Assembly (NCBI GenBank): GCA_009760855.2
Contig: WPIO01000106.1
Location: forward strand, 924,001-988,000
Direction: 5' to 3'
From: Cristatella mucedo
Taxonomy: Eukaryota > Bryozoa > Phylactolaemata > Cristatellidae
Length of the DNA: 64,000 nucleotides
The notes below the pieces were generated by a model. It was not told the origin of the DNA. It worked only from the letters and a program-made list of their open reading frames with translations, and did no database searches. How positions within the stretch are numbered: the first letter of the stretch is position 1; each line of letters opens with the position of its first letter. The translations under genes and the position numbers were made by a program. Shown here piece after piece: positions 23,660-37,879 of the stretch.

Positions 23660-24465
23660 GGTCAGAATGCTCTTTTTTCACAATCTGTATTCTCTCCCTA
23701 TTGCCGATGGAATCGCTAAGCACATAAGGCTTTCGTTTTTTAAGCAGAGACTAAAGGCAATTGTATCTGTGATTTGATTCCTTCCAGCCTATCAAACTCC
23801 CTCAACTCCCTTGCTGCATGTATTGCTAACATTGGCGTTTGGATAGCAACAGACTTCTTCAAATCGATTGACTATAAAACCAGCTACTAGTTATAGACAA
23901 ACTTAGTGCTTCTCAGAAATCGAAAACCTATTCCTCAAAAAAGGCTCAGCCAGCATATCTCCACTAGCACCAACTTACAATCTGGTTGTCGTGTTCCAAA
24001 CGGACCTTTCACTTAACGACCACATAAGCTCCCCAGTCAAGTTTGCTATGTTCAGCTACATAACATTGCAAAAATTCGGGCCTGCTTAGACAGGAACACC
24101 GCATCCAAGTTGGTCATGGTATTCTTAACATCCTGCCTCGACTTCTGTAACTAATTGCTCGCAGCTTTTTTTGGTCTATGCAATCAGGCAGTTGCAGTTG
24201 GTGCAAAACTCTGCAGCCAGACTGGTCTGTCGTTCATGTAGCAATTGCCACGTTACACCACTTTTCACCAACCTGAATTGGCTCCTCATCAAGCAATTTA
24301 TCGACTTCAGGTTTTGTCATTCACCTTTAGATCTCTTCATTCTCTTGCTCCAGCCTACCTAATTGAACTACTCCCCAATCAGACCAGGCATCAGACCAAC
24401 CACCCTTCTGATTCGAGTCGTTTAGTTGTGCTTCTAATCCACCTGAAATCCTTCAACAAATTCTA
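23660..24465 (+). mobile_element. LINE-A ORF2 fragment, decayed
   Basis: Starts near the YTLPLADVIAKH region (here YSLPIADGIAKHI). It continues with equivalents of SDLSLDDQ, IAKIRACLD, LQLVQNSAARLVC and the FTFRSLHSLAPAYL stretch. It ends before the 3' tail. Confidence 0.72.
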
Positions 24466-24600
24466 GCTGATTTAAGAACATTTTTTTGTATGGCAGCGAA
24501 GACCCTTAAAGGCTATCACCACTGCTTTCGGTGGCAACAAAGGATTGCCCACCGCAGAATTCGAACCAACAACCTCAGGACCGAGGTCGTGAAGAGCTGC
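24466..24600 (-). mobile_element. SINE1 copy truncated by a 12-bp array
   Basis: Reverse copy: GGCTATCACCACTGCTTTCG, AGGATTGCCCACCGCAGAAT, TCGAACC (box B), AGGACCGAGGTCGTGAAGAG. The box A end is replaced by the CTGCTGATG array that begins at about 24597. Confidence 0.75.
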
Positions 24601-25165
24601 TGATGAAGCCGCTGCTGATGCTGCTGCTGATGCTGCTGCTGATGCCGCTGCTGATGCCGCTGCTGATGCCGCTGCTGATGCCGCTGCTGATGCCGCTGCT
24701 GATGCCGCTGCTGATGCCGCTGCTGATGCCGCTGCTGATGCCGCTGCTGATGCCGCTGCTGCTGCTGCTGATGCTGCTGCTGATGCCGCTGCTGATGCCG
24801 CTGCTGATGCCGCTGCTGATGCTGCTGCTGCTGATGCTGCTGCTGATGCTGCTGCTGATGCCGCTGCTGATGCCGCTGCTGATGCCGCTGCTGATGCCGC
24901 CTGATGCCGCTGCTGATGCCGCTGCTGATGCCGCTGCTGATGCCGCTGCTGATGCCGCTGCTGATGCCGCTGCTGATGCCGCTGCTGATGCCGCTGCTGA
25001 TGCCGCTGCTGATGCCGCTGCTGATGCCGCTGCTGATGCCGCTGCTGATGCCGCTGCTGATGCCGCTGCTGATGCCGCTGCTGATGCCGCTGCTGATGCC
25101 GCTGCTGATGCCGCTGCTGATGCCGCTGCTGCTGCCGCTGCTTCAGTCGATGCTGCTGCTGCTAA
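24597..25165 (+). repeat. 12-bp minisatellite, unit CTGCTGATGCCG
   Basis: About 45 copies of CTGCTGATGCCG with CTGCTGATGCTG and CTGCTGCTG variants near both ends. A one-triplet irregularity near 24895-24905 changes frame, so + strand reading passes from (LLMP)n to (DAAA)n. Open frames here are repeat artefacts, not a gene. Confidence 0.95.
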
Positions 25166-26009
25166 TGCTCTGCTGATCCTGCTGTTTCTGGAACCGCTGA
25201 TGCAGCTGCTGCTGATTCAGTTGCCATTGTCGCTTCCATTCTGTTGATGTTGGATATAATTTTTAGCCCAAATTTCTTGAGTGCTAGCTATTTCCAGCTA
25301 TTGCCAATCCAATCGGGTGCCATCAAACCGGCTTGACCTCAATTATCTGGGCCTTAGCTGTGCTAGGCCTCATGTCGGGGCCTCACATCTAGGAATCACC
25401 TCTGCCGCAGAACAGTCTAAGGCTGTTAGAGGTTTGCTAAGCCAGTATATTTGCCATGTGGTTTCTGAGGAACTGTGAAATCATGGCCACAGTGAGGCCT
25501 GTTGATGTACCTGGGCACTTAATGCACTTGAAACTTGTGTGCTGCCATTGTGTCTGTGAGAACTAGCCGGAAGCTGCATTGCAGAGGCTGGAGCTGTGCT
25601 TTGCTGGGTGCTTAGGCAAACTCTGCTTTCGTGCCTTGCATTTTTTTATGGGATGGTGGTATTGTAGTAACCTTGTCCGTGGCCAACGACTTTCTTGCCA
25701 AGAAATCTAGAAATTTGTGTGCTTTCTTAGGCACTGCATACCTCAAGTCAATGCATGGGTCAGGCTTATTATTTTACTGACGGCTAGCCGTGGTGAAGCT
25801 GGTGGCCAAGTCGTGAGGAAGCACATACCCATTCATGCTTGGGCACGTCCACGTGTGCGCTGTCAGTCTCTAAACTTTCCTGCCGACTGCCAAAAGGCAC
25901 CTAAGTGCCAGTGGTGGTAGCAAGGGGCAAGTGGTGGTAGCAAGGGGCAAGAGCGAACTCAGGAGGCCAGCCAGGCTCCTAGCCCATTAGTAGCTTGGCT
26001 TAGAGTGAC

Positions 26010-26155
26010 TAAGAAAAGGGTTAGCTGATTTTGTGTAGTGGCAGAAGAGCCTTTATGGCTATCATTACTGCTAGCAGTGGGCAATCCTTTATTGCCCAGT
26101 AAAGGACTTGAACCCATGACCTGGGTCGTGAAGAGCAGGCCCCTTCCCTAAGCCA
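26010..26155 (-). mobile_element. SINE1 copy, divergent
   Basis: Reverse copy: GTTAGCTGATTTTGTGTAGT, GGCAGAAGAGCCTTTATGGC, GGACTTGAACCCATGACC, GGTCGTGAAGAGCAGGCC. The tRNA stem is partly lost. Confidence 0.65.
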
Positions 26156-26269
26156 GCAACTGGGGCTGGTTGCCACCGTCGGGCACAGCTGCTTCCAGAG
26201 TACCTACTTTATACGTGGTTAGGTGTCTTATGTGGCCATATCTGTGGCTAGGAGGATGCACTGCTACGT

Positions 26270-26325
26270 GTTTGTGTTTGTGTTTGTGTGTATGTGTGTG
26301 TGTGTGTGTGCGTGTGTGCGTGCGC
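26270..26325 (+). repeat. imperfect GT tract
   Basis: TGTTTGTGTATGTGTGTGTG-type sequence, about 50 bp, 300 bp before exon j. Confidence 0.9.
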
Positions 26326-26626
26326 GAGCACGATTATACGTTTTGAGTGCATGCGTGACTGGCTCTGATTGTCAAGCTGTTCGGTGTTCACGTGGCCATT
26401 CTTGCCTGTGCATTGAGCTGTGCTGTCGGGTGCTTGCGACACTTAACCGTGTTTGTTGGCTCCTAATGACGGCCGATCTGCCGCCCTGTGCCTTGGCTCA
26501 GTTGTGTCGTGGCAGCATCCCCGAAGTTCCCCTACTGTACCTCTCTGCACCCCATCCGCCTTGTGCACTTTGTTTCCCAACAAGCGTAAGCTGCAATCGC
26601 ATCGACATTGCTTGTCTTCCGCCCAG

Positions 26627-26887
26627 GAGCCGAAGTGCCGGGCACCTACTACCAGAGGTTCAGCGGCGCCTGTGAAAACCCGCGACAACCGCCGTTTCCG
26701 CTTCCCGACGTTCTGGATCCGTACGGTCAGATTAAGCAGTCCGTGGCAGCCACGACGCTCGCGACCTTGACTGCGGCTGCAGCCGCAGCCACGAGCGGCA
26801 TCAGCAGTCAGCGGGCGACCGAAGAGAGCGGCATCGTCGCCTGCTTTGCCAGCACACGTGGATGGCTGCCGGGGATGCGAGAGAAAG
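26627..26887 (+). CDS. BCAS3: BCAS3 exon j
   Basis: Acceptor CTTGTCTTCCGCCCAG, donor GAAAG|GTCAGC; phase 1 in and out. It encodes a proline-rich loop, FPLPDVLDPYGQIKQSV, an alanine/threonine-rich stretch, then GIVACFASTRGWLPGMREK. The last part aligns with [22 protein letters not shown], the final propeller strand before the C-terminal BCAS3 domain, and AQIKQP is also matched. Confidence 0.9.
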
Positions 26888-27089
26888 GTCAGCGGCCTCC
26901 GACGGGTCAGCGGCCTCGTCATCTGCACTCACTGCCCTCACTCGGCAACACCTCAGCTGTTGACCGATCGCAGGGATGCTGCTGTATTTTCGCGTGGCCA
27001 TTGAACGGGCTCGCTTGCCTGGAGGAAAAGGAGGCCAGCTACCCACTGCTTATTGTTTGCTAGGTCTGGCTTAGGTCCCCGAATTTTGG

Positions 27090-27215
27090 TGCTGGAGACA
27101 TGCAGCATAATGTATCTCTATGTAACTCTGCAAAGCCACAACGACTAAGTGGGTGTTACACTGGGGTGTTTTCTATGGGGCACTTGGTGCCTAAGTGGCT
27201 TTCGGTGTGCATGAA
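27090..27215 (-). mobile_element. LINE-B 3' UTR fragment
   Basis: Reverse match to the LINE-B 3' UTR: AACTCTGCAAAGCCACAACG, TAAGTGGGTGTTACAC and CCTAAGTGGCTTTCGGTGTG parallel 14030-14130. The rest of the intron to 28791 shows nothing I recognise. Confidence 0.6.
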
Positions 27216-28791
27216 TATAGTGGTGTATTTACCTCTGTGTGAGCGATTCCACGCACATGCAAATTCCCGAAGGCTTCACCTTGCTGCTCCGGAAATCTCG
27301 GAGGTTGGCCGAATCCCTGGAGGGCAGCATGAGAAGCTTTGGTTTGTGCATGTGCTTCTTCTTTCCGGGCGAGTTGAAGTGATAGTGCAGTGTGCACACA
27401 AGAAACGTTCCTGCGCAAGACAACTCGAGGACAGCTTTAGGCATGAATTACCTCACATGACAGTAGCACGTTGATTTAGCCGTTGACTGCCTGCCTGGCT
27501 GAAGCTTCAAGGGGGGGTCCCCCGCTGGTTAAAAGCATGGCCGACAATGGCTTCACTGTAGCTGCTGAGCAGGTGCAAGTGCATCGTAGGTGCCTGCAAT
27601 GGCATATTCAAACGCTAATTGTTTTGCATAGTTTTGGAAGGCTCTTGGCCTTGCAAGGCTTGCAGCCTTTGCTGTTTCCGAACGAGAACTCTGGCTCTGC
27701 CCGTGGTGCTATGGATGCAAATCCCCGGCCCCGGCAGACAGCACTGCTGCTTTGGGACGCTGCTCTACCGATTCGATGCGACTCGTTGAATTGAGCCAAC
27801 CCTTTGTTGGGTTTGTATAGGCTGCAGTGGCTGCTAGAAATTAGTGCTGATCTTGCCTGTCAGGATGGCTCACTGATGTCTCAAGTGGCTTACTGGCTAC
27901 TCTGATGCATGGTTTAGCACATCGTCTCTCCTGTAATTATCATACTTTTCTCGTTGGGGATTTCGTCTTATTAATGCCTTGGCTAACCGCAGTCTTACCC
28001 TCTCAACCATCGTAGCACTAGCTGGCTTGCTGTAGTGGCTTAAAAACCCTGGAAGCTATTGCAAGCGATGCCTAGATGATAGGACTTTTTTTTACATAGA
28101 TCTGAGATGTCACGACAAACCCCAACAGGGGGGGGGTTGGGGGCTAGCCACCTTGGCCACCAGCCGATGGTATCGTAGATAGCTTGCCCTTAGGACAGCT
28201 CTTGTGTTGTTCTTGTTCTCCCTGTTTGCTATGCCACCACGTCTGTGGCTGCCTTCTGTGGAGAGCCTGCTGCTGACACATTGGAATTTCCTCAACTTAG
28301 CATCAATCTTCAGGTGAAGCTGACCACCTCCTGCTGTCTCAGTGGTTGCCTCTTGTCAGCGCTTACTTGCACTAGCACTAGCTCACTAGCACTCCTAGCA
28401 CTTACAAACATAGACCCGGCACCGACCGGCCCTCACATGTTCTGTGAATTGACCTGTCACCCTCAGATCTTGTCACGGCTGTACTTGTCGACCGTGCTCT
28501 CGTTGCACTGCTTAGCACCCTTTTCCACGACTCAAATACGTTTCGCTAAGCTTAGTCATAACTGGTCGTCAATGTTAGAATGGAAAAATGTTAGACACCT
28601 AAGCTGTGTGCAATCAGTTTTCTCATAGCCGAAACATAGGTTGCCGATTTCTTTCTGTTAGCACAGCCTCAGCAGTCGCCTGTGCTGTGCAATCTGTGAG
28701 CCCAAGCTAAGTTTAAATCTGTGCTCTGAAAGTGACCCTGTGCTCATCTGGTAGGTGCTGCATACTATTCATGTCTCTTTTCTGTTTACAG

Positions 28792-29139
28792 CCGACAGAG
28801 CTGTATCAGCAATCTCAGCCTCTGCCGAATCACTTTTCATAATCAGTGGCAGCTGTGTTCTCACGGAGCACGTTATGGAGCCGCGAGCTGCCAGCATGGC
28901 ATCGAGTGCCACTGCTGCCACTGCTGCTGCCGCCGGTTCCGGTACTTGTGGGCTTCTGAGTGGCGGTGAAGCTCGCATCACAGACGATACGCCATTGGAG
29001 CTGTCGACCATCGCCAGAGCGCAGTGGAGCCTGCACAGGCCTTCGGCGGCAGTGGCTGCTGCAATGGTGTCGTCGAGAGAGATACGCTGTATTCCACCAG
29101 GTTGTCCACTGCTGCTGCCTCGAGAGCAATCGAGCAACG
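28792..29139 (+). CDS. BCAS3: BCAS3 exon k (start of C-terminal BCAS3 domain)
   Basis: Acceptor TCTTTTCTGTTTACAG, donor GCAACG|GTACGT; enters phase 1, leaves phase 1. It encodes ESLFIISGSCVLTEHVMEPR, matching [20 protein letters not shown], then an alanine/serine/glycine-rich insert, then ITDDTPLELSTIARAQWSL, matching ISDDTPLEMMTSPRASWTL. The vertebrate segment with VQYYQFLLAG is not seen. IPPGCPLLLP may stand for the VPPGSPGP motif. Confidence 0.92.
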
Positions 29140-29165
29140 GTACGTATCATCTGGCCGACTATAGC

Positions 29166-29343
29166 GCCAGCAGCCACTCTAAAATTTGCCCATGTTATGT
29201 GCTTTTAATGTGCAAAAACCCCTACATATAAGTGTGGGACTCTCGATAATGCCCGCCAGCAGCCACTCTAAAATTTGCACATGCTATGTGCTTTTAATGT
29301 GCAAAAACCCCTATATATAAGGGTGGGACTCTCGATAATGCCC
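29166..29343 (+). repeat. 89-bp tandem duplication next to exon k
   Basis: Two head-to-tail copies (29166-29254 and 29255-29343), both starting GCCAGCAGCCACTCTAAAAT and ending CTCTCGATAATGCCC, with about five differences. It begins 26 bp after the exon k donor. Confidence 0.95.
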
Positions 29344-29717
29344 TTGACGTATTTTCTGTGACCAAGACCTACAAGAGCTGAACTCGTTTATGCCCAACCC
29401 ATAACCGATGCCATCGTCCCGACCTGCTTTTGTTTCTTTCATATCCCAAGGTCAATAAATCGGGTTGTGGAGTAATCATTATAGCTTGTTCCTTGCTCAA
29501 TTTCAAGCCATTTGTAGGCCACCTCGAAACAGTCTTTTCAATCTTTTGTATTTAGACTCCCATGTGCAAGTTGCCAATGATTAAGCAGTATTCTGCTGCT
29601 CGACCCTCCAGGTATCAAGTCTCTCCCTATTATAGATTTTTCCGAATTCGTTTCGATGCCGTGTTCCACAAATCCTTTACTTATACTGGGCTGTTTCATT
29701 TCGAAAATCCAACTGCC

Positions 29718-29719
<2 letters not shown>

Positions 29720-29765
<46 letters not shown>
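29720..29765 (+). repeat. (GT)n microsatellite
   Basis: 23 uninterrupted GT units within the 29140-33641 intron. Confidence 0.97.
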
Positions 29766-29768
<3 letters not shown>

Positions 29769-29999
29769 CAAGCTTTGTACATTGACTTGTTCATTTTCTC
29801 TTGTGGCTCATCATGAGCTGTGCCCCCACTGACAACAAATGTCTCACATTCGATCGAATATTCTCTTGCAGTTATATGCTGTCAACTCATTTGATTAGTA
29901 AATCCTGTACATATGACCGCATGCGGGTCTCATTCAGTCTGTAATCTGTGTCCCCTTCGATGTCAACCCCCAATTGACCAGCTCATCCGAGGAACCTTG

Positions 30000-30990
30000 A
30001 AGTATGAGGTAGCCCAATGATCTATGCTTGGTCCACTTCTTTTCACAATATACTCTCCCTCTTGCCGAAGTAATCGCCATCGCTATCTTTGTTTTCATTT
30101 TTATGCAGATGACTGACAGCTATAATTGTGCTTTGATCCTTCCCTGCCTTCCGGCATGTCGAACTCTCTCATCTGTCTTTACTGCATATATTGCTGACAT
30201 TCGCACTTCAATGGCTACACTCGTTCCCACATTTAATGACACAATAACAACTTTCTAGTTGTGGGCAAACTCAGTGATACTCTGAAATTGAAATAGAGCT
30301 CGCCCAGTATTTCTTCTGTAGCATTTACATGCAATCTGGGTGCCCTGTCCCAAAATGACCTTTCTCTAGACGACCACATCGGCTCTACAGTCAAGCCCAC
30401 CTACTTTCAGCTTAGTGCCATAGCAAAAATTTGGAGTTGCTTAGACAAGGCTACCACAGCCACGCTGGCCCATGCATTTGCGGCATTCCATCTAGCCTTC
30501 TGTAACTCTCTCTCTACGTTAAGGTCTTTCTGTCTGTCTCATAAGGAGCTTACAGTTGGTGACAACCTCTACAGCTTGCCTCTAGTTAATGTAGCTACTG
30601 CTGCATTGCACCACCTCTCACCAGCCTGGAGTGGCAGGCTCGAGTGCTTTTACTGTGTTTTTCAAATCAACCTCAAATCCTTTTGATACTGTACCTTCAG
30701 TTTGTATGCTCTCGAAGCCTGCAACTCACTCTCGAGTGACGTCACTGCATTCTCTTACTTGACGTATAACAAGAAGCTGAAAGCCCTGAAACTTCTTTTC
30801 AGCATTTACTGAATATCTGTGTGTGAATTATCTCCATTGTGTGCTTGCACATGCTGGCGTTGTGCATGCTATCACTAACCAATTTATACACATCTTTTCC
30901 AGCATATCTATAGTGCCTTAGCAAAGAATCTAGTTCTCTCAGGGTGCTATACAAACGCCATATTCTCATCATTATTATGATTGTTGTTAT
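30000..30990 (+). mobile_element. LINE-A copy, strongly decayed
   Basis: Tracks the best copy from YGVPQGSVLGP (here GAGGTAGCCCAATGATCTATG) through YSLPLAEVI, FIFMQMTD (in place of YADD), LSLDDHIGS, the tail ACTCCAGCATATCTATAGTG and an ATTATGATTGTTGTTAT end. Stops and shifts throughout. Confidence 0.75.
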
Positions 30991-31803
30991 AATTCCGTCA
31001 AGCGTCTGCTTCGTTTCCAGAGTTGCGTTTCATCTCGGGCATCAGTCTGCTTATCTTTGACAGCAAGAACACAGAGTCTACTGACCGGCTTGTGTGCGGC
31101 AGGACTATGGTTGTGTCGTAAAAGCGGCTGCACAACGGAGCCCGAGCTTTACAGCTTGGATGAGATGCCGTGGTGGGGTGTATATGAGCACAGTCACTGG
31201 GAAGCCTATCCTCGTTCTAGGCTCTGTTTTTTAGTTTTTTGAGGGCTGCGATCGTGCCGCCACTTCCCAGTCACTCTGTTATCACTTCCGAGCCGATGTG
31301 CAGGCGAATCGTGTTCTGCAATTGTGTAGTGAAGTCTTATCTTTTTAGAGATGTACATGCCCGGTCATGCTAGCTCATTCATTTAGGCTGAAGTCTCACC
31401 TAGGTTACTGGCATCCTAGCAAAATGTGGGCATCGAATGACTAATCTGCAGACCGAGAGAAGAGTAACGAAAAGATTGTGAGCCGACATTTCATTTGATA
31501 GTGTTTAGTTATATTTTGTGAAGCTAATCTATCCATCGGCCTGCCAAGATCAGTAAACTGGGTCCCCTGCACCACCCGTGGTGCTGCAATTCATCAGACC
31601 GTCCCCATCAACCGATTGAACTCATCAAGAAATCCACAGTGATCCAGAGCTGGAAGCCGACGCTCAAATTTCTGTAAATGAGGTGCTGTTTGTCGAATTA
31701 GGGGATGAGCTTCAGGTTCAGGGATCGTGAGCTCAACTCTCGATGACGACAGTGGATGTTCTTCTTTTGTTCCAGTCCATGTGCTCAGAAAATCCGACGG
31801 ACG

Positions 31804-31806
31804 CAT

Positions 31807-31837
<31 letters not shown>

Positions 31838-31935
31838 ATATGTATATATATATATATGTATATCCCATATATATATATGTATATCCCATATATATATATA
31901 TATGTATATCCCATATATATATATATATGTATATC

Positions 31936-32004
<69 letters not shown>

Positions 32005-32073
32005 ATATATATATATGTATATCCCATATATATATATATATGTATATCCCATATATATATATATATGTATATC

Positions 32074-32112
<39 letters not shown>
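31804..32112 (+). repeat. TA-rich array with ATGTATATCCCA minisatellite units
   Basis: About 305 bp of TA repeats punctuated by TATATGTATATCCCATATAT units. Two blocks of four TATCYCA-containing units flank a ~70-bp pure TA core, so the array appears to be an internally duplicated higher-order repeat. Reverse and forward ORFs here are artefacts. Confidence 0.95.
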
Positions 32113-32113
<1 letters not shown>

Positions 32114-32344
32114 CTCGGTGGCTCCCTTGTTGCTGGAAAGATAATTGATGGATCTGGACACCACAAGCTGTAGTGTTGTCACATTTTGCTTGTAGTCGGC
32201 AGTTCCACGGCCCCAATTAGTTGGACTGTGCTATGTGAAATTGCCCAGTCTTTTGTGGGGGGGGGGGGTTGCTGCTGATGCTGGAGGTTGGGGCTTAATT
32301 TGCCCGGGAGAGATGCATCTTCTTTTCTGCTCATTGCTGCTGAA

Positions 32345-33000
32345 TATAATAATAATAATTATTATAATTATCCGTTTACATTAGTGCCCCAGCAGAACTA
32401 ATCTCTATCCAGGTGCAGTACTACTCACTGCAAGATAATTAATAGCCGAGGCTTACACATTAACAAGCATGTAAGAGCAAACAGGTATAATGCTTAGGCC
32501 AGCAAGCAAAAGAACTCAAGAAGACACTCAGGGCCGATGGTTAGTAAAATAACTGAATCGTACACATGTAAGCACACACAAAACTTGATAAGAAAGACAA
32601 GTTCACCGTGGCAAAGAGAAAGCTTAGCAGAACTGATGCGACTTCAGCTGAGACTTGATGCAAGATCATTTCAAGCAGTGACCATAGCCGTGAGTGACCT
32701 CAAGTCTTTCAGTACGTACGAGCTGAAGGTTCTATCACCAAGAAATTTAAATCTAGTTCGAAGGAAAGTGACGCGACTAGAGGCTAAGTAGAAGGGAAGC
32801 AGGAGCACGTGACCGGGGGAGCAAGGAGGACCGACAGGTAGACTGGTCGAAGCGATTGAAGCAGCTTGTAAGCCAGACTGAGGATCTTGAAATCGACTCG
32901 ACGCTTCACAGTGGGGTCGGCTTAGCGCTTTGTGCCTGACCGGCTTTCGGTATAGTCGTGCATGCACTGTTATTCTAGTCTGCCAAAAGTCTTGCAATAC
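32345..33000 (-). mobile_element. LINE-C 3' end copy
   Basis: + strand begins with AATAATAATAATTATTATAA, then the tail in reverse (GCAGAACTAATCTCTATCCA) and 3' UTR. The ORF2 end in reverse encodes LRTRFKFLGDRTFSSYVLKD. It differs from LINE-A in the UTR and is closer to the copy at 59200-60180. Confidence 0.68.
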
Positions 33001-33641
33001 CATCTTTTAGCCACGGATTGCCTGGTGATCTTCCTTTGCATATTGAGGATGAGAACGGCTACCATAGTTGCAGTGGTAACTTGTACTTTCTGAGAGGGAC
33101 GAGGCTTGATTGTTAGGGCTACTGTCCTTGTTCTGTTAGCCTGCTGATCAAGGTTGTAGGAGTTGTGGGATGTCAGAATTAAGCTCCTAGCACTCCAAGC
33201 TCCTAGCACTCAAGCACTGTAAGTTTGCATTAGCTCGGATTGCATTCCTTCTAAGGTGACGTGACAGCTGTGGCTTTCATACTCTGTTTTGGTGCCTCGT
33301 GTGTCGGTTTCTCGGTGCCCCTTTCTGCTCTCCCTAACCTTCGTTCATCCGTAAGTCGCTCATACCGAGGTTCGGGCTCTGTATCTATGGCGGGCTCAGA
33401 CCGGTTTTGGGCAATGCTTACCGGACTGGTTAGTGCCGGCCGATCGGATTTGTGGCCTCTCATCTTTCTACGCTACCTATTTTTACCAGCTAGACTGGGT
33501 TGTGCATGTAAGACAGTCGTTTCTGGCCTAGCAATCGTTGCTGGCTTGCCTCTGTCTGCAGCTTTCTGTATCATTTATGCTGTACTATCGCAGTCCATAT
33601 ATGAACTTGTTTAGCATCACCCACCTTCTTCGGTGTTCCAG

Positions 33642-33745
33642 ATTCGCTGCAGTGTGGCCTCAGCTCGTCGTATGGCTCAAAAGAAAGCCTGTCGTCGGAT
33701 TCGAGTGCTAAATCGAACGACATGGACGAGGCTTGGCTGTCTCAG
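33642..33745 (+). CDS. BCAS3: BCAS3 exon l
   Basis: Acceptor TTCTTCGGTGTTCCAG, donor TCTCAG|GTGTGC; enters phase 1, leaves phase 0. It encodes SSSYGSKESLSSDSSAKSND and then MDEAWLSQ, matching the HGSYDSLASDHSG...EDEEWLSQ serine/acidic region of BCAS3. A long pyrimidine-rich tract starts about 30 bp after the donor. Confidence 0.88.
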
Positions 33746-33776
33746 GTGTGCCAATAATACATGGACCACGTCGGAT

Positions 33777-33995
33777 TCTCGCTCTCTCTCTCCCCCACAC
33801 CTCCCCTCTCCCAATCTATGTCTTTCTCTTCTGTTTCTCTCTGTCTGGCTCTCTTGCTCTTTCTTTCTTTCCATTCTTTCTTGCTCTATCTCCATCTCGC
33901 CTTCTTTCTTCCAATATCTCCTAGTCTCTCTTTCACTATGATCATGTCTTTCTCTCAAACTCTTTGTCTTTCGCAAACCTTTATCTCAGCTTGTT
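33777..33995 (+). repeat. pyrimidine (CT)-rich low-complexity tract
   Basis: About 220 bp of CTCTCTC, TTTCTTT and CCCTCTCC sequence directly downstream of exon l. Open frames across it are low-complexity artefacts. Confidence 0.85.
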
Positions 33996-34031
33996 TCAAC
34001 TAACAAGATTTCCTCATCTCTCTCCCTTAAT

Positions 34032-34198
34032 AATTATAATAATAATAATGTACTTGGTAAAGCGCCCTCAGAGAACGTAATCTCTTTCTAAGCGCTTTAC
34101 ATTTGCTGCAAAGGGAAATGCAATTGAATGGTAAGTAAAATCATGCTTGTAAAACAAACAAAATGAATAACATGGTTAGGGGTGACATGCACAGGGTC
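34032..34198 (-). mobile_element. LINE-A 3' end fragment, cut by microsatellites
   Basis: Reverse tail (AATAATAATAATG, TACTTGGTAAAGCGCCCTCA, GAGAACGTAATCTCTTTCTA) and UTR up to GGGGTGACATGCACAGGGTC. There the LINE-A match stops and CT/CA-rich sequence begins. Confidence 0.8.
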
Positions 34199-34289
34199 CC
34201 TGTCTCCTGTCCCTGTCTCCCCTCTCTTCACCGTCTTACAATCTCTTTCTCTCTCTCTCAGTCACGTACACATATATACACACGCGTGC

Positions 34290-36090
<1,801 letters not shown>

Positions 36091-36104
36091 AGCACACAAA
36101 GGAG

Positions 36105-36496
36105 ACGATTTTTGGAGACCGTGCATTTAGCTCGTATGCTCCCACAGCCTGGAACTCCCTCCCGACCTGCATCAGAACATCCCCTGACCTGACCACATTT
36201 AAAAGAAACTTAAAAACATACCTATTTAGGACAGCATTTAGTGGGTCCTTGTGATTCGTCCTCGATGTGCTTATGCGTGCTGACACTGTTCATGCTGCCA
36301 CTAACCACATTTGCATGCTGACCCAGTGCATGTAACCCCTAACCATGTTATTCATTTTGTTTGTTTTTCAAGCATGATTTTACTTACAATTCTATTGCGT
36401 ATCACTTTGCAGCAAATGTAAAGTGCCTAGAAAGAGATTAAGTTCTCTGAGGGCGCTTTATCAAGTGCAATATATTATTATTATTATTATATTATT
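36105..36496 (+). mobile_element. LINE-A 3' end copy, 5'-truncated
   Basis: Begins at TTTTTGGAGACCGTGCATTT and encodes FGDRAFSSYAPTAWNSLPTC then a stop after RTAFSGSL. The 3' UTR, tail hairpin and (TTA)n follow at 36470-36492. It is a clean, probably recent copy close to the one ending at 17204, lying 220 bp before exon m. Confidence 0.87.
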
Positions 36497-36686
36497 CACC
36501 CGGAGAAAGCAAGTGCTGCTAGGAGCAGGTGGATCTTTTAGCTACTTTTTAAAAGGGCAGCAAGTCAACAGATGTCTTGACACAAGTCTGGAGTATTTTC
36601 CAGGCTTTAGGAGCATAATGATAATAACTTTTAATTATATTAACTTTTCTTGTCTTCCCAGAATGGGGCCAACGGAAATTGGTTGA

Positions 36687-37879
<1,193 letters not shown>

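Larger units (their letters stand above)
18522..26626 (+). other. BCAS3 intron (8.1 kb), repeat-rich
   Basis: Holds SINE2 and SINE1 copies, LINE-A and LINE-B fragments, a CA array and a 12-bp array, listed separately. In 19710-21255, 21725-22350, 22460-23330 and 25170-26010 I see nothing beyond chance ORFs. Confidence 0.7.

Noticed and set aside
24531-25247. 238-codon ORF of LLMP and DAAA repeats
   Set aside because: Produced entirely by the 12-bp array inside a SINE1 copy; no non-repetitive domain and no splice support.
31594-32216. Tyr/Ile-repeat ORFs on both strands
   Set aside because: Translation of the TA-rich array.
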